A DNA stretch of 7,494 nt from an uncultured Clostridia bacterium (GTDB lineage: Bacteria; Bacillota; Clostridia; TANB77; CAG-508): positions 1-7,494 of the forward strand of contig CANRFE010000061.1 in assembly GCA_947629805.1 (NCBI GenBank). Direction: 5' to 3'. The translations under genes and the position numbers were made by a program. Position 1 is the stretch's first letter. Every line of letters begins with the position of its first letter. Shown in pieces: positions 5,629 to 7,494 of the stretch. The notes beneath the pieces are model-generated. The model was not told the origin of the DNA. It searched no databases and worked only from the letters and a program-made list of their open reading frames with translations.

Positions 5629-7167
5629 ATGGATAACACAAAAAGCAACATAAAATTCATACATATTGGAATTCTAATAGTTGGAATTCTATTTATAGCA
5701 TTGTCTATATTTCATACAAGTTTATGGTTTGATGAAAGCTATTCTGTAGGAATGGCAAGTAAAAGTTTTCTTGCCATCTATTTCATTGGTAGAAATGATG
5801 TACATCCCATCTTATATTATTATATATTACATATTTTTTATTTACTATTTGGTACAAACTTGTATATATATAGGTTATTATCTATGATACCACTTGCAAT
5901 ATTAAGTATGATTGGCTATACGCATATACGAAAAGATTTTGGAGAAAAAGTAGGTTTATTATTTTCTTTCTTTACGCTTTTTTTACCACTTAATTGTGTA
6001 TATTCTGGAGAAATTCGAATGTATACTTGGGCAATGTTATTCGTAAGTCTAATGGCAATTTACGCCTATAGAGTTTATAGAAAAGCGTCTTACAAAAATT
6101 GGACTTTTTTTGCGATTTTTAGTGTTTTATCAGCATATATTCACTATTATTCATTAGCAACCGCTTTTATTATAAATTTAATATTGTTGATTTATTTTAT
6201 AAAAAAAGCAATAGAGGAGCGAAAAAAAGACAGCAAGTCTAAAATTTATACTACAGAACTTAAATGCTTCACTATTTCAGCAATTTCACAAATCTTCCTA
6301 TATTCCCCATGGATAATATGCGTTTGGCAACAAATTTTAGGGCTATCCAATGGATTTTGGATTAGTCGTCCAACTTTAAAATTATTTTTAGAAATATTTA
6401 TTTTTCAATTCACAGGAAATTTAGATGTAAAATATGTAAACGAAACTATTGCAATTTTATATGGTGCAATTATATTAGGGTATCTTCTTTATTGTATTGT
6501 AAAAATGCATTTCAAAAAGGAAAAAATCGAAAAAAGGAAAACGAACAATGCAGGAGCATGGGCAATAGGTGTTTACTTTATGGTAATGCTATTTATACTG
6601 ATTATTAGTATAAAAAAACCTCTTTTATATCCTAGATATTTCTTAACATTAACGGGCCTATTTATTTTTTTCGTATCCTTTTATATGGCAAACGAAGGAA
6701 AAAAATGCTTTACTTTAATAATAAGTGTACTTACCATTATAATTTCTATTACCGTTAATTATAAAATAATAAAAATAAACTATGCAAAATCAAACAATGA
6801 GCCGATAGAATATGTTAAAGAAGATTTAAGACCAGAGGATATGATTATTTTTGAAAATGAAAGTGGTAGTGGGTTTGTTCTTAGTATGCATTTTGAAGAC
6901 ATACAAAATTGTTTCTATGATGCAAAAAACTGGAATGTAGAACCAGCATATAAAGCATTTGGAGAAGATTTATTATATATTAAGCAGTTAGAGGAACTAA
7001 AGGATTATAAAGGAAGAATGTGGGTTATTGATGCGGATGATTATATTCTTTATAATAAATTAATAGAAAAGTATGGACAAGATGACATTACTTTGTTAAA
7101 GCAAAGTGAGTTTGAAACAGAATATCATGGTTATAAATATAAAATTAGCTTAATAAATAAAAAGTAA
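5629..7167 (+). CDS. GT-C membrane glycosyltransferase (GT39/PMT-like)
   Basis: This 512-residue protein has roughly 11-13 hydrophobic segments between residues 10 and 378, followed by an external or cytosolic domain of about 130 residues. The first extracytoplasmic loop carries LWFDESYS (Asp35, Glu36), then NDVHPILYYYILH (Asp57, His59) and SGEIRMY (Glu128, Arg130). These are the landmarks of the family 39/ArnT-like transferases, which move a sugar from a polyprenyl-phosphate donor to a lipid, glycan or protein on the outer face of the membrane. The C-terminal part (about 385-512, with PEDMIIFENESG and MWVIDADDYILYNKL) resembles the soluble cap found in many such proteins. The acceptor and sugar are unknown. 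The ATG at 5629 is the first start after an in-frame TAA at 5608-5610, yet no Shine-Dalgarno site lies within 30 nt of it. It has its own promoter and terminator. Confidence 0.9.
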   Translation: MDNTKSNIKFIHIGILIVGILFIALSIFHTSLWFDESYSVGMASKSFLAIYFIGRNDVHPILYYYILHIFYLLFGTNLYIYRLLSMIPLAILSMIGYTHIRKDFGEKVGLLFSFFTLFLPLNCVYSGEIRMYTWAMLFVSLMAIYAYRVYRKASYKNWTFFAIFSVLSAYIHYYSLATAFIINLILLIYFIKKAIEERKKDSKSKIYTTELKCFTISAISQIFLYSPWIICVWQQILGLSNGFWISRPTLKLFLEIFIFQFTGNLDVKYVNETIAILYGAIILGYLLYCIVKMHFKKEKIEKRKTNNAGAWAIGVYFMVMLFILIISIKKPLLYPRYFLTLTGLFIFFVSFYMANEGKKCFTLIISVLTIIISITVNYKIIKINYAKSNNEPIEYVKEDLRPEDMIIFENESGSGFVLSMHFEDIQNCFYDAKNWNVEPAYKAFGEDLLYIKQLEELKDYKGRMWVIDADDYILYNKLIEKYGQDDITLLKQSEFETEYHGYKYKISLINKK

Positions 7168-7183
7168 AAATCTTGATGAAGAG

Positions 7184-7217
7184 AAAAACGTTATATAAAT
7201 CTGTATAGTGTTTTTTT
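7184..7217 (+). terminator. Intrinsic terminator after the glycosyltransferase
   Basis: The arms 7184-7195 and 7204-7215 pair over 12 bp with two G-U wobbles and an 8-nt loop, and a run of seven T (7211-7217) ends the structure. It starts 17 nt after the stop codon. Confidence 0.75.
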
Positions 7218-7230
7218 GATGAAATGCAAC

Positions 7231-7259
7231 TTTCTAAATCCGAACCCCATATTTAGAAA
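7231..7259. repeat. 9-bp inverted repeat with a C-rich loop
   Basis: TTTCTAAAT (7231-7239) and ATTTAGAAA (7251-7259) are perfect inverted copies around the 11-nt CCGAACCCCAT. The C-rich loop stands out in very AT-rich surroundings. It lies about 55 nt upstream of the promoter for the next gene and has no U-tract, so it is not a terminator. It may be an operator or a structure at the end of the upstream transcript. Function unknown. Confidence 0.45.
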
Positions 7260-7312
7260 ATGGAATAATGAAAACTTTTATTTGCTCATAGGGAATTTAT
7301 CCTATAAAATAA

Positions 7313-7341
7313 TTGTAAATAAATTAAAATTATTATATAAT
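7313..7341 (+). promoter_or_regulatory. Candidate promoter for the acetyltransferase gene
   Basis: TTGTAA (7313-7318) and TATAAT (7336-7341) are spaced by 17 nt, with a predicted start near 7348. The region also holds an all-AT 11-bp inverted repeat (7316-7326 with 7338-7348) that overlaps the spacer and the -10, so a protein bound there would block the promoter. Confidence 0.6.
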
Positions 7342-7352
7342 TTATTTAGGTA

Positions 7353-7365
7353 GATTCCCAGAATC
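7353..7365. repeat. Short inverted repeat at the predicted transcript start
   Basis: GATTC-CCA-GAATC, a 5-bp inverted repeat, begins about 5 nt after the predicted start of the acetyltransferase transcript. It could be an operator half-site pair or a 5' RNA hairpin; it is short enough to be chance. Confidence 0.3.
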
Positions 7366-7417
7366 ATGGTAAAAACTCATAATATCTATAAAAGATAAAG
7401 GAAAGGGGAAATAAATT

Positions 7418-7494
7418 ATGCAATATTTTAAAAAATTAGTAGGAGATAGAATATATTTATCTCCAAAAGATGTATCAAATGAAGAAATAGAAAA
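7418..7494 (+). CDS. Probable GNAT family N-acetyltransferase, 3' partial
   Basis: Only the first 25 codons are in the window and the gene runs off the right edge. The start MQYFKKLVGDRIYLSPKDVS is the typical opening of clostridial GNAT (RimJ/RimL-like) acetyltransferases, whose first strand reads 'K.LVGeriyLsP...ed' and which transfer an acetyl group from acetyl-CoA to an amine. The acetyl-CoA-binding motif would lie beyond the edge, so the family call rests on the N-terminus alone. The ATG is preceded by a purine-rich AAAGGAAAGGGG (7397-7408) with a 9-nt spacer, and by its own promoter. Confidence 0.65.
   Translation, partial: MQYFKKLVGDRIYLSPKDVSNEEIE

Overview
The window is strongly AT-rich. 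All intact genes stop at TAA, Shine-Dalgarno sites are purine-rich, and several promoters read as sigma-A-like hexamers. The protein set (a VanW/G5 surface protein, a clostridial-type M18 aminopeptidase, a secreted HRCH-type nuclease, a GT-C glycosyltransferase) points to a low-GC Bacillota, most likely a Clostridia-like anaerobe. The genetic code looks standard (code 11): Trp is TGG and no TGA is read through. The species cannot be named from the sequence.

Layout, left to right. (1) 1-722, plus strand: the 3' end of a phage-tail-fibre-like gene. It has two tandem repeats of about 64 residues and a non-repeat C-terminal tip; its true start lies outside the window. (2) A strong bidirectional hairpin terminator (801-842) separates it from a convergent minus-strand gene (833-2620). 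That gene encodes a membrane-anchored, cell-wall-facing protein with PG_binding_4-like, VanW and G5 domains. (3) A divergent promoter region (about 2621-2843) leads into a complete M18 metallo-aminopeptidase (2844-4235), which ends in an intrinsic terminator. (4) 4346-5446 is a two-gene unit. The first gene is an exported DNA/RNA non-specific endonuclease whose reading frame is broken near 4949; the missing 43 C-terminal codons are intact in the next frame. The second is a 120-residue unknown protein with a TTG start, whose perfect AGGAGG ribosome-binding site lies inside the nuclease's last codons. (5) A perfect-consensus promoter (5489-5517) opens a leader of about 100 nt containing a palindrome, a terminator-like hairpin and a possible tiny ORF. 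It leads to a multi-pass GT39/PMT-like glycosyltransferase (5629-7167) that has no Shine-Dalgarno site of its own. (6) A terminator, several inverted repeats and a promoter precede the first 25 codons of a probable GNAT acetyltransferase that runs off the right edge.

How the genes relate. The genes from 833 rightwards look like ordinary chromosomal cargo: envelope assembly (VanW/G5 protein, glycosyltransferase), peptide turnover (M18) and a secreted nuclease. The left-edge gene looks like prophage or phage-derived material. Each transcription unit appears to have its own promoter, so this is not one large operon. Only the nuclease and the small gene after it are clearly coupled. I see no rRNA, tRNA, CRISPR array, insertion sequence or recognised defence system. 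The observations most worth following are the frameshifted nuclease with its coupled small partner and the unusual leader of the glycosyltransferase.
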